Source: Osmia lignaria lignaria (Eukaryota > Arthropoda > Insecta > Hymenoptera > Megachilidae). Taken from it: a DNA stretch of 64,000 nucleotides. Below are positions 15,701 through 30,510 of the stretch, one piece after another (the first letter of the stretch is position 1; each line of letters begins with the position of its first letter). The stretch spans positions 2,296,501 through 2,360,500 of the forward strand of contig NC_135044.1 in the NCBI RefSeq assembly GCF_051020975.1. Direction: 5' to 3'. The notes below the pieces were generated by a model that was given only the letters and a program-made list of their open reading frames with translations, ran no database searches and was not told the origin of the DNA. The position numbers and the translations under genes are program-made.

Positions 15701-18700
15701 TCTATGATTTTTACTTCTTAAGTACGCTTCTGATCTTCCACAATCCATTTATTTTAACACTTTAGTGGCCAATTTCACGAATTTGTGACTATTATATATA
15801 TAAATTTTTACACTAATAATTTTAATTTGAAAGCTGATAACTTTGTGGCATAGAAAAAATATAAAAATTCCCAAACATAATTTGTGCTAAAAAAAGATGG
15901 CCTAAAGTAATAAATATAAACAGGTTGATGCTCTGTGACGTACACTATAATATACAATTATAATAACTGATAGTTATACAAGATGATTAATGCAGGGTTC
16001 AGATACTAATAAGGGTTATTGAATTACGTCGATGGCGATTATGAATAATAATCACATTCTGACGTTCATAGATATACACGGAAATATTTATCGCTTACCC
16101 TAATTAACTGTAACATTATGCAAACAGAACTAATTATTTACTTCAATTAATGATGGATTACGACCGACAATCTTTAAAAATGAAATCCTGAGTTAATTAC
16201 CTAAACATACCACAATGAACGCAATTATTCCTTGTTCATAACAATGAAGTATAATATCAATGATATACCAACATAGTCATTTTCATAAAACTTTAAGCTA
16301 TTTTGCGATACTTTTATGTCATCAAACAGCGCCAGATTAAAGGAAGATCGAAGGAGAATTACAGTCCCGGGCCCCATTTCCTAGGGGCTGTAAATTAATT
16401 GCAATTTATCTAACAATCAAAACTAGCAACGACGGTGATGCGATTACGCCAAAATCAAGAATCGTAAAGCTGATAAACAAATGATCCGTCATTCATTATC
16501 TAAGGGTAATCCCCTGCTTTTTTCCTCCACGGTAGATGCGGCACGTAATAAACGATTATTCGTAGAACGCAGATTTATTCAACGCGACAAGAGTAAAATT
16601 TAATGGGCATTTTGTTCACCGTTTCGAAAGCATTCCATAGAAACGCCCAAGATGGCTCTCTAATTCGATCGGCAACGTCGCTGGAGAAATTTACGGGCCA
16701 GAAGTTTATCTTACCGGTTAATTCCGTTCGCAACGGGTTCTTCCACCCCGTCGATACCCTTATTCCAAGTTTCGTTTCCCGGTTACTGTAAATCTCGGAC
16801 TCGAACAATGCCTGTACCGAACATCTCGCCTGTACCTTTAATTCACCTCTGCAATTTACACGCGTGTTGAAATAATCGCGCGACAAATGCTTCACTTTAC
16901 TTAAGGATGTAAATATATATCTTCGCATTATGGAAAGCAGGAGATTTTTATTAATTTATTCAAAAAAAGTTACTCTATAAATTGACACACCAGGTTAAAA
17001 AAAGCAATCAATGTTAAATAACAAATATATTTCAAACTAAAATAGAATGCAATTGTTTCTTTCACGATGTTAAAATCCGAACTGTAACGAGGCTAATTCC
17101 TAACAAACCTCTCGACGAATTGATCGATTAAAACGGATTGCTCCTATACATGGTCGCACAGTACCATCAAACCGCGTGCCAGCTATCCATTAATGAGAAG
17201 AAAGAATTTGAATGTCGAAGCAATTAATCAAGAAGTAATTATTCTTGAAATTCAATTCTAAGACTATCGTTCAATTTTTTCCTTTCTTTCGGGCAATTCT
17301 TTGGTAGAAAGGAACAGCAGAGAAAGGTTGATAGAAAATAGAATGGAAAGAAAGTCGCGCGTTTATCGGCTCTTCGGAATTTTTCCACGAACTGCGTCCC
17401 TGACGATAAATCGACGACACGGGCGACGCTTTGGCCGCAAATCCAGCTTTTTGGAAAATTAAACCTCTCTAAATCTCGTCGACCCCGGTTGCACCTCCAA
17501 TGAAAGGACGCCGTAATGTCCCCAACCCTCCACCCTCGCACCCCTATTCCTTTATATCGGCTATTTATTTGCTACTGGCAGCCTCGGCATTGCTACGTCT
17601 GTATACGTGTGCGCACCTCCACACCTATGCATGTATATTTATTGGAATTGAGTGGAGGATACCGTAAGAACCAGTAGATATATATTCTATGGTAAAGAAA
17701 CGATGAGAAAGGTGTAAAGAGATAAGAATTACCACCCTTTATTCCGCTGTCTAAGGAATTAAGGTGCAAGGGATAATTGCATCAAGCTAATTAGGTAATT
17801 AGCTATTACTATTCACTATCATGCGAACGCTGTAAGATTCTTTCCTTTTTGATTTATATAGAAGAAATTTATTGAAGAAATTATTATTATTATTTGAACT
17901 GTAAGACGTGATTTACAATTTTTTTAGAAAATATTACCCAAATACCAGGGTATGATCGCAAAATATTTATAATAGCAAAGGTTAATATTGCAATTTTTAA
18001 GTCATAATATTTTGCTCTTATTTCATAGAATGCCCAAATTAAATGGAAACCATTTAATTAATGATGAAATTAAAAGAAACTCAATCAATTTCACGAGAAT
18101 TTTACTCTCAATTAAAGACCTACGAATGAAGTATTGAAATATAAAAGAATTGTAAAAATTCAGTGAAAACTAATGGAGCAGAGGGATGGGATTTACGCCT
18201 TTTTAGCGTTCAAGTAATTAACAAATATCTCATAATGAGCGAAAGGGTACGATGCCCTCTTTGAAGTGCTCTTTACTTGCTCCTCCTCATCGCGCTTTTT
18301 TTCGATATTCGCTCAACGGCGAAATTACTGTTTCACCCGAATGAAAGAATATACTAGATGAAATTGAAAAACTGGAACTGGCAGAATGATGAAAAAAAAT
18401 TAGAAGAATTTGAATTGAACAGGAAAGATAATATAGTCGAGCTCATGAAGAGGCTAACAAACCACGAGGTCAAAAATACCATACGATATATTAAAAAAGA
18501 ATAATTTGAACTTGGTACTGAACAAAAATTTTAGAACGTTTATTGCACAAAAAATTGAAGGAAATGCGATATTTATCCAGGAAAATCGAACATATAAAAC
18601 TACTTGTAAAAGGGGTAGAAAGTGCCAATAAAGGGTATTGCGTAAATGATGATTTAAAACTAAGATTTTACACTGGAGCTTTAATACTCTTTTGTGTAGA

Positions 18701-21700
18701 TTATTTTTTTGGTCAAAGTTATTCTTGTTTTATTAATACATATGTACCAACTGTTCCGATTTGATATTGAATAGACAAACAAGTTTCGCAAAACGCTCGA
18801 GCCTCGTTGCAAACGTCAAAAAGACAATCAATTGCAGTCGTTTGCACACGCGGTTTTTATTTACCAAAATCGTTACACCTCTGTGAATGTCGACGTGTCA
18901 CAGTTCCTGTCTATCTCGCGCTTTTTCTCTTTTCTGCCTTTTAATATGAATTACGTTCAACAATTCCCTTGTATAACAAAGTGTTATGATACATGTATCA
19001 AATAATACTAAAAAATCAATTATAAACTACCCTAGAGGAAATTTTTCTAACATTTCAAAATAATAAAGTTAGTTTTCAAATGAAAAGCAATTCTATACAA
19101 AAAGAAAATGTAAATAGTTAATAGCAATACATGAAATAAATTATATAGCAACTTACTACGCGTTTATAGTTTACCCAAGCTTTTTAAAAATTCTTTTCCG
19201 AAAAAGAAGAATTTTTTCCTTACATTTGAAGTCGCAAAATACACAGAAATAACCTGGAACGAATACGCGAATTGTTCCGCTACTTCTTGGAAATTCTATA
19301 CTGCAACCTACACACAATGGACGGAGGGTTTATGAAAGGTGACCAGTTATTTTACAACGTTATTTTGCTCCTAGATTGCTAGTTGTAAGGAAGGAAAATA
19401 AGCGTGTGTACCCATACGCTTACACCAGAAACGCTAAAGAAATTTCCACGTTTGCTCGAAATAAAAAGTTGCGAATGAAATTTCTTTATTATTATCAGCT
19501 CTCCTTGCATTTAGCTAAAATAAAATATAAATTTTTTATTCGGAATGACGGTTATCATGAAATATTGCTAAAATTAACATTACAGGAAAGAGAATATAAT
19601 ACGATTAGATGCCGAAAATGGGTAAGTGTATTTGATAAGGATATATTTGTTAAGAATAAAGTCTTGAATTACGGAAAGTCACCCTGGAAAATAATAGAAA
19701 GACGAGTTTATCCGATACGAGCAGCACGTTTCCTTAATAACTAGCTGCATCGTAGCATCGCATTTCCTTTATGCGCTCAAACATTTACTGTCCCATAAAC
19801 CACTACCGGATATCATGTGAGTAGCTAAAAGTGACCTTTTCAGGAAACAAAAAGCTGAAGAAGGAGAAAAGTGAAAGAAGAAAGATCAAGGAATAATGCG
19901 ATTGCGTTGAGAATACGATTCTTTGAGAAATTAATAAATTAGTAAAAAATTGAAGTTATTTTCTTCATTTTTGAAGATTTGAAAAATTGTAAATTATTTG
20001 GTTTGAAAAAGTCTTGTAAACAATTTTAGGCAAGTGCAAATTTAATCCGGGTATATTTAAAATAGTTATGTTTTATTAAACTGTAATACTGCATTGATAT
20101 TGTAATGTAAATCGAGTCAGCCTCTTGTAATATCAAATTTGTTGCAAATCACGTTATAACGTACATCACAGAGTGAATATATGCAGGTACTACACATGAA
20201 AAATAGATGTCATATATGCAATTTTCATTTGCAATTCCAACCTTGTTACTGTTTAAAGTGGCTCCATTCGTCACATAATGGAATCAGAAAAATATTCATC
20301 CAATGAAATATGTATTATTCTGAACGCGATAGAAAACCTATAAATTTTAGAGACAATCTGAATCAAGGGTGTGATATTTTTTATACAAAACACAAACGCA
20401 AATCAGACGATCAGTGCGAAATATGAATTACGCTGGAAATGAACGATTCTTCTCAGAGCGTTAATTGAATCATTCTCGACGAAACATACTGGACACGTTC
20501 CTACGAATTCAATCGCACTTTTGCGTTCAAAAACCCCTGATACATTTGTCGAAACAACAGAAAGAAGATGAAAGAAATCAGAAGAACAGAGATGGTGAAA
20601 CGAAACACGATACAACACGACGGAAATGAATGTTAGCGGGTCGGTTGTTTTAATAAATTAATTTCATCGAATGGCTAATTGTCACCAGTTGTTTTTCCCT
20701 GGTAAACAACCGACCGACGATTACACCGTGTGGAATAGCGCTAGAAAGGAAATAACCAGCGTGAAAAAAGTATCGTGATGAAGGTGAACGACCAAAAAAA
20801 AGGCAGAAAGAGGGAGAGAGCAAAAGGAAGAATTTGTTTATGCTAATCAGAGGCCGCGGCGATCGCATTTTAATCAGTCGTCGATTGTGAGCGGGGCCAA
20901 TCTATGAGGGAGAACGCGGATTCGTTGATCGAGCTTTGCATTTTCGACGTGCCGGCTTGATTGCTCCCGAATACGCGATGCTGTAGAGATCAACGCTTTG
21001 CTTTTTCGTTTTACTAGCGGTTAAATATTATTGCTTAAAAATTGCTGAACTCCTATCTATTTTTACCAATTATTCATAATCCGCTCTTATAACACGGGGA
21101 AAATGGACAAACCCTAATTACTAAAAATGGGAATAGTTAATTTTTAAATTTCAAATTCCATCCTTTAAATTTGCCATCTTGCATTATTAATATAATAGGC
21201 AAAAAGATGAAAGGGTGGTATTTTCACCCACTGCTGGCAATTTGGCCCCCTTGATGCTATTCAAAATAATATTTTTATATACTTTTTTGTTAATTATTCA
21301 AATATACCTAATTTACGGTGTCAATTAGCAATAACCCTCACAGAGTAATCAACCTGTCAAACACTTACTGGTACTTCAAAATAATTATAAGACTATTCAA
21401 TATATTAGTCAAATGAATCATGTAAAAGTAAATTTCAATTAAAGCAGTCTAAAAGCAGGATCTTCTGATCGATAAAACAATTAAACTTTCTTATTAAAGA
21501 GAGAAAGAAAACAAGGGACGTGGTTCTCCGTGAAAGTGGCGGAAGGTGATTCGACCGATGAAGTCCGCGGGTCTCAAAGATAAATTTCATCGGCCACGCC
21601 GACATTTGAGTTTCGAGCACGAACGTAAACAGAAAACTTTTCTTCTTGATCTCGGAAAGTTTTCCGGAAAATCTTAAGAGAGGACGCGGCAAATCGAAAA

Positions 21701-24202
21701 CGATGCGAAAGTAATTAGCTGGATATTTACGAATTTAACACCGCACTCTCATTCTGATGAGGAAGCAAGAAAATAAGAGAGGAAAAAGAAAGCGGAGAAG
21801 AGACGGACACTAGGAAGAAGTGGTAAGACGTACCCTTTCGTTTTAAAACTGCTATCGAGCTGCAAGTCGAGGAGTTAATTAAAGAAACAAAATAAAAGGA
21901 AATACTTCGATAAGGAAGTCGGTCACGTCTCTTTCAACCGTTCAACTAGCTAACATCATTTATTATCTAATTGTAAGACTTTTCGAAATCGTTGTTTACT
22001 TTGATTTTACAAACAGGATAAGCTGTACTAATTTTTATACTGCATTAATTAGTGACACTCTTCAATTTGATAAGGGTTCATCAGAATAATATTTTATGAT
22101 TATTTTAATCTTAAATAAATGTTGCAAAACAAATCAATATTTAAATTGAATGAATAATTAAAAGAAACTTTTTTAAATTATCAAAAATATAGAATGAAAT
22201 TATTCCAGGCTATAATAATACATGAAAGTCTGATACGAGTATTGGTATTTTGAGGATTGAGATGTTGAGTATTTGAAGGCTGATGCTTCCTGAATTTAGT
22301 TGCAACCGTGTACGAATCCTATCTATCGTGATTGCTTGCTTAAAATAAATATCCTTCGATCAGTTGCCTTAGAAATTCAAGGATCAACAAAAAAATAACA
22401 TAGAAAATTAATAACTTTTGTAAATCGTAATGAAATAAAATTACAATTTGAAATTAAAAATTTATTAGGAATAGAATCTGGATCCTTGGAATTCTATACT
22501 ACCTATGTAATTCTTACTTATATGTTTTCATTTACATGATATAGATGAACCAATTCTACAGATATATCCTTTCCCTATTTGATGCTTGCAGTTGGTAATC
22601 TCTTGATACTATTGAATTACATATCTGACATTTGATATTTGTGTAGTAGATGTAACTGTGATATTTGATAAGAGTTATCACTTACTCTGATTCAATTTCT
22701 TGTATATGTAAAGCAGCTATTATTCAAATTGTATATCGAATTATATTATGAATCGTATTATGAAAAGAGAATATAATGCAAAGTACAAAATTGAAAGATT
22801 AAATTTGGTAATTAACCGAACGTATGGTTAATAATTAATATCTTAATATGTTTTACTCCGATTATCCACTTATACTCCGGTAATTAATATGTTAAAATTA
22901 ACAACATTTAACGTCAATCGAAATTAATCAAGGAAACGAAAATCTGCTAATTAATTCATGAAAATGTTTCATATCTATACACAGTGTGAAATCGCAAGAA
23001 GATATTCAGAAATTTTGCCATCTCCGCAACTAGTAATTGCTGTAACACTTTCGTGAGATAAGCTGGAAAATTTCGCTCAAGGGAAAACACGTACAGTTGC
23101 GAGGCAGGTTGGAAAAATTTTCAGCGTTTTCCCGGTGCTTTCGCGCTAGCAGCAAATATCTCGAAGGATACAATTAAATGTATAGTCTAAATTAACGACA
23201 CGCGTTACACGAGTCGGTTAATTGCTTCCCTTTGCGATCCTAGCAAACTAGATATTTGCAGCAGAATACAGACTATGGTGTGTGAAAAATAAATTTGATA
23301 ATATTACATATTTGCTGTCGATGGTGCACCTTAACAACACTAATGCCATTTCTGAATTTCTATTTTTTCCTAGCCTGGTGTTTCAAGATTCATAAATTAA
23401 GAATTACTTTCGATGGAGGATTTATTGAATATGTCGGTCAGCAAAACCGTTTGGAATAATTGCTCGGTCGTTTCCCGTTTCGAGTCTTTAAATAAAGGGA
23501 AAAGAACGGTATTTCCGGCGGAAGTCCGGAGAGAGTGCTCGAACCGGCACCGCGCCAGGACGATCGAGGTAAGAGGACGCGGTGACTGAGGAAGGCCGAT
23601 GGAATTTATTCGGAATCGATAATCAATTTACTGCCCGTCCGACAGAACAACGCCAGTCTGTCGTCGCGTGTTCAAGAATGATCGACTGAAAAATTTGCTC
23701 AACAAAGATGAAAAGGTAAAGAATCGACGAAGGTTGCGAGAGAAATAACGTTCGAAACAGATCAGATGTCACAAGGTGTCACAAAATTTATAATACTATA
23801 AAAACTTGATTAACCGTTAGAAGACGGACGAGTTTCATGGCAATTGTATGAAAAATCGTTTTGGCTCATAACAATATTGCGATTGTATACAGCGTCGAGG
23901 AAAATAGAACAAACGTAACTAAAATGAGAAAAATAAGTAAAAAGAGGAATGTCGTGGTGATGATATATAACGCGGGAGAAAAGATATGAGTGAAGGTTAC
24001 ACTATAATATATTGGAACCAAGCAAACAGCAAAGACAGAGAATAATAGATTAAATTCTTGTAAAATGAATGATCTTGTATTATAAATGACAAATCAAAAT
24101 GAAGAAAACAAAATGTAGAACTATGAGACAAAATTGAAGAACAGAAAATAGAATGAACAGATAGAACACAAATAAAGGAGACGTGATAATAATAAAACTT
24201 CA

Positions 24203-24250
24203 GAAATAAAGATAAAATAAATAAAATAAATAGAAAATAAAGATAAAAAA
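24203..24250. repeat. A-rich AAATA/GATAAA low-complexity tract
   Basis: About 48 bases made of AAATAAA, GATAAAA and TAGAAAA variants with no C after the first units. Low-complexity sequence. Confidence 0.85.
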
Positions 24251-25907
24251 ATGATCAAAGAACAAAATGGAAAGAGAACTTATTAATCTATCTAAAGAGT
24301 AGTAGGAAGAATAAACGAGGAGTTATGGTAAAAAAATAATCCATCTTCATTAGCATTTAAATAAGTCTGTCGAAGAGGAAAACGGAAGTTGACGAACTCA
24401 CATTTCCCCATCAGTCAACCATTTCAAACTGCTTAAGAATTGACACGAAAAAAATACACAATAGTATTTTGAGTGTTTCTAATTAACAAAATCATTATGT
24501 ATTTAAATTATTCGTACTACTCTAAACAAGTACCTTTTTCCACACAAGTCAAAGAACTTTTTATTTGCATTTTAAAGAAACGAATTCTTTTATTCTATTT
24601 ATAGTATAGTAACGATATAATATTGAAAAACATTATTTCTATAAATTCTGCTCTAACAAGCAACTGGATAACAAAAAACATCATTTCGTGCATAATATTT
24701 CGTGGAACAGAAAATAACTAATAAGCCCCAATACTGTGAACGTTTTATTCATTATTGATCCCATTCAACTCACCATTTTTAGTAAATCTGCTATTTTATG
24801 AAGTGGCATTTAGCTTTTCAATCGTTACACCAAAAACGAGCTGCCAGCGATTTAAATCCTTTTTTAAGCTACGAGCGTTCATTTAAAACGTGAATAATCT
24901 CGATCGGTTGAATTTGTTTCATAAATGTTTAATGCTTGACAAAAATATCCTAGGAACGATATCAAGAAAAAAAAAGAGAAATTATGAACACAGTTACACG
25001 CTAATAAAGATGCATGAAAAGGGAGCCGTGCGGTTAAACGTGTAATTTTATCCGATGAAGTAATCTCGACGTTTGAACATGCACAATGAAGTCCTAACGA
25101 CATTCATTAGAGAAACAATCTCGAACAAAGTCACGCTGGTTATGTTTTAATACCGCAAAGGAAAAAAGGGGTGAATTAAATCGAGCCTGGTAATTTTAGA
25201 GTTTTAATCGTTCCTCGTAAAGCAGCTTGTAAATCGTTATCATTTCCGTCGGAATTAGCAGTTTCCTGGAAATAATATATTTTTTAACACATCTAGCTGA
25301 AATAACGTGCCCTGTTGTTTTATCAAATGTTTTAATTTTCATATTTTAAAATATTTTACTACACAATTGAAATATAAAGAAAAAGAGCAGCTTGGAATTG
25401 GAAAATAATATTTATTAAGATAACATTGATTAACAATGCTACTTGCTGGAAGTTGTCTCATGATATTAATATAATTTATTAGAAAGTAACAAAAAAATTG
25501 GCAAGAATTATAGTGAAAAATGTAAAAATTTAGTTAAATATTATTGCCAGAAATCAGCTTGTATTCCTCCAGAAAAATGAAATTCAATTTTCACTAGTTC
25601 ATTCGAAAAACGCAACGAACGAGTTTACTTTTTTATCGTCGAACAACAACAAGGAGAAATTTGTTCTGCTGGATATGGAATAATGAAGGGAAGGTGGACC
25701 GACCCGGAAAGGCTGCCTCTAAATGGCTAATTTCATATAACGAAGCAATCTCTGCGTCTCGACGCCTGTTCCATGGCAGTAACGACGCTCGTTAAAGAAA
25801 CGCGAACACGAGAAATAAGCACGGGGAAGGAGAAAAAAGGAAACCATAATACTGGTAGCTTAATAGTCTAAGAAAGCTGAATGTTAATTTCTATAATTAA
25901 TCGAGTA

Positions 25908-25946
25908 TCTTCTTTGTTAATCTTCTTTGTTAATAATTCTTTGTTG
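25908..25946. repeat. Tandem repeat of a 13-bp unit, three copies
   Basis: Two perfect copies of TCTTCTTTGTTAA (25908-25920 and 25921-25933) followed by a degenerate third copy TAATTCTTTGTTG. Confidence 0.85.
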
Positions 25947-27569
25947 AAAGAATATTGGGTGAAACAATGGTGTTTCTGATCTTGCTAATCTCATGTAAAG
26001 ACAACTAGTTTCCGGTGTTTCCGTGAAAATACACTGATATGAGAACAATTCCGTTCCTCTGAAGAAGAGAGTAGCTAGCCAGTCGGTGGTTTTATACAGG
26101 GTGCATATCCCTCCTGATGCTGATGGTATACATTCTACATTCTAGCTTATGGTCTGGTGCACGATGCGCATCCACTTCGTCCTCGTTACATTTCCCCCGG
26201 TTATATATCCTTACGATCCTCGAGAATAGTACGGATACTCTCTAGGCCCGCGAATGAAGCCCTACGGGCTGTCTTTATCCCAGGATTCTTGCGAGAAACG
26301 AGTTTTTCTCTGCGCATATCGCTAGCTTGACTTTGGACTCCGAGTATTAGGCTGACATCAGGGAAATGAGAATTTTCTAAATGACAATGGAAAGTTCTAT
26401 CATGGGGCATGTATTCTTCCTCTTTCCTTTCTCCTTTTCATTGACCCTCCCTCTTCCCTTTTTCTCCCGGAGACTAAAGTTATTTATCATTTTCATTTCG
26501 GATATTTTACAACTGAATAAACTCTTGAATTTTCAGAATTTTGTAATTTATTCAATTTTATCCTACACTTTTGTCATCGAAAATGCATAAACAGCAAGCT
26601 ATATGTATTGTAATATGCAATTTGCCTCGTGAAAATTTATTGTCCCTTAGCAGCACCGATGTAATGTTCCCCAAAGTATGTATACCGTCAGAATGCATAG
26701 TAAGTTACATTTATCGTGCAAAAAGGTCACATTAATAAATAATGTAAAATACGGATTAGATGGTATGTATATGGAGACTGAATGCGGCATTATCTTTGAA
26801 ACGCGATGAAACGTGCACGATGGTATGTATTATGATGCTGCTGTAAACGCAACCGCAGCAGTGTAAAATGCAAGCGGAAACTGTGTAGCCGGTGCATTCT
26901 TACCCAACTTACGGTCCTTTTATGCAGATTCGATCGTAAATTAAAGGCTGTTACAGCTCTCGCGTCGAAATAATTATACGCGACACGTTCGTGAGCTTTC
27001 CTTTACGCTCGACAATTTTCTCGAATACCTGCTCTTCGAAATGACGATTTAAAAAATTCCAGCAGAATGATTTAAACAAATTTTTCTCCCCTTATTTGTT
27101 GCAATTTTTGTAATAAAAAGGTCTAAACCTAACGATAGAAGATTGTTAATATATGAAAGGAGCTGACGTTAAAGCGAGAAAAGAGATCGGTTAATAATTT
27201 AGAAAATAATGAATGTATGTATGCTTTCTGGGTCAAGCGGGCACGAACGATTAATAAAGTTCAACAACACCACTTTTTGTATTTTGAAGTTGAAAATAAG
27301 GGTCGGTGTAATATTGGAAAAGCAGTACAAATGCTGAAAATTTAATTTTCTGCCAGAGCGATTCTACCAAACGTCAGGCTAATTGATTACTCGCTACTTC
27401 GATTTCAATAGCTCCGTGGCTTGAAACTGGTAAATAATCGAAAAATTAAAAAAGAAAATTGCTTTATTTGTAATATTTAACGGGATCACGAATTTTTCAA
27501 AGAATTTTTCTATGTAAGTTCTACTTCAATATATCATACTTCTATTTGTAAACTTACATTAATAACTGA

Positions 27570-27603
27570 AATTTTATTTTATTTTATTTTTAATTTTATT
27601 TAA
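27570..27603. repeat. (ATTTT)n low-complexity tract
   Basis: Consecutive ATTTT/ATTTTT units (about six, imperfect). Simple repeat. A similar shorter TTTTATTTTATT run occurs near 38262-38277. Confidence 0.85.
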
Positions 27604-30234
27604 TATGACAAACTGTATAAAAAAGTGATTAAAAAGGAATTCAATACATACTATATGAGCAATAGCACTCATAAAATGAAATTATTATTATAATGAAATT
27701 TCAGTTACTTTTTTATCTACCATTTCGGAAAAAAGAACAACGAAAAGTTGAACGTAACATTTTAAATTATTTCTTTCGACTGATTGATCGAATTGTAGCT
27801 ATTCAAATGCATTCGATTCGCGTTCGACCGAAGCGTTCAAATGAATTCATGCAGACTCGAGCAAACTTATTCCAATCGAAACAATACGAACTAAGGGAAG
27901 GATGAGAAAATGCAAAAGATTTCAAACGGTTGTCGGTATTTCTCGGCAGAAAAGTAATCGTGCGAAACAGAGTGGTGAAAGATCGAAGAGAAACTCGACG
28001 ACATACATAGATAAACGACAAATTGTTCCCGGGTCAAATCTTCCACCTCGGTTCTTCTTCTTTTGTGTCGAGCTTTCAGCTCTCGATTTTTAAATTGCTC
28101 GCCATCTGGTGTATGTTATTTAATAACATATAATCAGATAACCAAAGAAAAGATTATTTGTTCCTATTGAAAATTGGAAAAATTCTGCAAATTGACTCTA
28201 ATAATCTTCTACTTTTTTCCATGGATCAGAAAGTAAAAAATTACTTCATCTTTTAACTTGTCATAGAACTTTGAATACGATTCACTTAAATTTAAACCAC
28301 CTAATTTAAAATTATAATCATAAATAAACTTTATCGTAGCATTTTGTAATTAACAATAAATGCAATATTTGCACAAAATTTGTACAATTTCTAAAGATGG
28401 TTATTCATATCGCACAAAAAAGTAGCAAATGGCAATCAGAAATCTGCAATAGTTATTTACAATTTCACGTTCATTGCACCCGATTTATCCCCTTTCATTA
28501 TTCACTTACATGTATGTACAGTACTTCTCTTTCTATTTTCATTTCACGATTGCAGCTTCTTTAGTTATTTATACAGCGAACTAACCGTATTTTCGTTATA
28601 CGTCACAGAATAATCCCAGAATAAAAAGATCCGTAAAATGATGAGATCTATTTACAATTATAAGTATGCAATTGTATGCAATGAATTAATGAACTATCGT
28701 AGTCTGTTATTGATAATATAAAATATGAAACAATATTCAACTTTGTAAGAAAATTATTGTAATTTTTCGATCAAATTGCTCTGAAGATATTACTGAGATT
28801 ATTAATTAATAAAAACAAAATCACGTGTACTATTGTTATGGAAATACAATATAGCTCATTATTAGTTTTAATGTATTAACAAGACAGAATATTAAAATTG
28901 ATAAGAATTATCGCAAATATAGAAATAAAGAGTATTAATATTGAGGATAAATCGGATCATATTAATCGCGACAGTATAATTTCCCGTTGGAGGGTAGTGT
29001 GCTATTATATAATTATAACGAAATATTGCAATGCACCAGATTGCAACAATTATCGTCAGCGGCTAATTAACAAAGGACTGAAGTAAATCATTGTCTCCGA
29101 TGGTTACGTTATATCAGTACGGGTAATAATTATCGTTAAACGACGATTTGAAACGTAGTAGAAAATCGACATTTCAAACGTTATAAACTTAAAATTATAA
29201 ATAATTATGTTTGATTACTTACTTGTCGGTTTAGACGGCAATAAATGTCTCTAACTTTAAACTTATGAAAATATCTTATAGTTATTCAATGTAACAAAAT
29301 TACTTAGAATTTTATTTCTTTCTGGTATTCATTCCAATATAATTATGCAAAATCTACAATTTAACATTTTCGTATCAATTTGATATATTTTTAACGTTTT
29401 GTAGTACGAGAAATACACAGTAATGCAAATGCATACTGTCATCTTTAGATCTTCCAAATTAGTTTAACGGTAAAAATTGAATTTATAGAGAAAAAATTTT
29501 TTGTAATACCTTCTGTTTCTAATGACCTTCTGGCTAATTGAATAATAATCGAAAACTAATTACAATTTTATTCCATAAAAATATTGGAGAGAAACAATTT
29601 CACCTTCAAATTTCCACCTTGTATCTAATACAAGATCTTAAATAGAAATTTCCATATCTTATGCTAATATTTTATCAAAGAACTCGACTAGCAATTAAAT
29701 TACCATAGCATGCAATTTTTATAATGACCATTGCGTTTCGAAGTTAGATAATTCGCGATTATTTATCAGTCTCCTTAAGACTGACGAAACTCGTGAAGAA
29801 AATTCTAATATTTATTAAAAAATGGAAACGATGCTGAATTCTCCACGATTCTTTCATAAAATAATTTTATACAGCAAACTTGGAAACATTTCATTTCATT
29901 CTTCCCCAGTTTAGTAAAAAAGAAAATGACGTAAAATAATGAATTACACATTCTGCATATTTGACACGTATATAACAAATCGTGTGCCAGTTGTAAAATG
30001 AATTAAAGCGGTCACATAAATATTCCGGTGCATTTTAAATTTATGCATGTATAATATTTTGAACCGACCGAAATTCATACCGACAAGTGACTCGATTCGT
30101 CCACCGAGCGATATTCAAATTGTGGTTTTGTTATCGAAAATCAGAACAGATTCAACCTCGTTCAGCATCGCTTCAACAACGATTATATTAATTCCAGCAT
30201 GAATCATCAATGATAAAGCTGTTTATGTACTCAC

Positions 30235-30510
30235 GTCGTATCTCTCTTGAATATGGGGACCGGCCTGGGCGATGTACAATGTGCTGGCAGTGTCGAACAC
30301 TAATTCCAAAGGTATCCTGGTCACTCTTTGTTTCGCCATTTCGTGACAATTTAGGTACAAAGTGACGTCGGTTGTCGAGACCCTGATGACGATTTTCGAC
30401 CATTTCTTCGTCAATTTTGGCACCGTGAATTTTGCCACTTCCTCTGAATGTGAATGTTGATCAGAATTAGTGTAAATTAGGGAAACGTTTTGATTAGTCC
30501 CAGGACCGTC
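30235..30510 (-). CDS. Mp: Multiplexin-like collagen, second half of TSPN (laminin-G-like) domain
   Basis: This exon is 276 bp, exactly 92 codons, phase 0 at both ends. Seen: acceptor TTCTTTTTATAG/GAC and donor GAC/GTGAGT. It continues the TSPN fold from the 31713-31978 exon. The N-glycosylation sequon NVS lies in NQNVSLIYT. It is followed by FTVPKLTKKWSKIVIRVS, LYLNCHEM with the conserved domain cysteine, and LYIAQAGPHIQERYD. Known: collagens XV/XVIII have an isoleucine/leucine-rich SLLYT strand, a W at the centre of the next strand, a LYxxC motif and a hydrophobic-AQAG motif close to the end of the domain, so this half is the most diagnostic part. The second domain cysteine and the last strand, expected about 20-25 residues further on, are not here and must be encoded by the next exon, which I could not find down to position 1. 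The encoded domain would lie in the extracellular matrix at the N-terminus of the collagen trimer. Confidence 0.95.

Larger units (their letters stand above)
1..30234 (-). other. Start of a very long intron (over 30 kb) downstream of the TSPN exons
   Basis: It begins with donor GTGAGT at 30234 and runs off the left edge. I looked on the minus strand for the expected next exon (end of the TSPN domain with its second cysteine, then acidic linker and Gly-X-Y repeats) and found neither. Region by region: 1-2.3 kb AT-rich, nothing named. 2.33-3.28 kb is GC-richer with long frames on both strands. 4.2-5.0 kb is pyrimidine-rich with chance frames. 5-13.2 kb has nothing supportable. 13.39-13.59 kb has a hydrophilic plus-strand frame. 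14-23 kb is mostly AT-rich with GC-richer bumps near 16.6, 17.4 and 20.5-21.0 kb. 23.5 kb has a GC-rich spot with opposing splice-like motifs. 24-30 kb is AT-rich with simple repeats. No transposon ends or RNA genes were recognised. Confidence 0.7.

Noticed and set aside
16575..16928. 117-codon minus-strand frame overlapping a 62-codon plus-strand frame
   Set aside because: Both strands open in a GC-richer bump, with no motif or splice support.
19376..19744. 122-codon plus-strand frame
   Set aside because: Starts at TTG rather than ATG; lysine-, isoleucine- and tyrosine-rich composition is what AT-rich non-coding DNA yields, and no family is recognisable.
20868..20980. Minus-strand acceptor TCTCTACAG followed by a short GC-richer frame near 20.98 kb
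   Set aside because: The phase-0 reading (HRVFGSNQAG...) stops after about 37 codons and does not resemble the end of a TSPN domain or a collagen linker.
26759..26861. GATGGTATGTAT repeated at a 60-bp interval and a nearby CTGCTG/CAGCAG hairpin
   Set aside because: The copies share only 12 bases with no further similarity and the stem is six base pairs; within chance for 64 kb.
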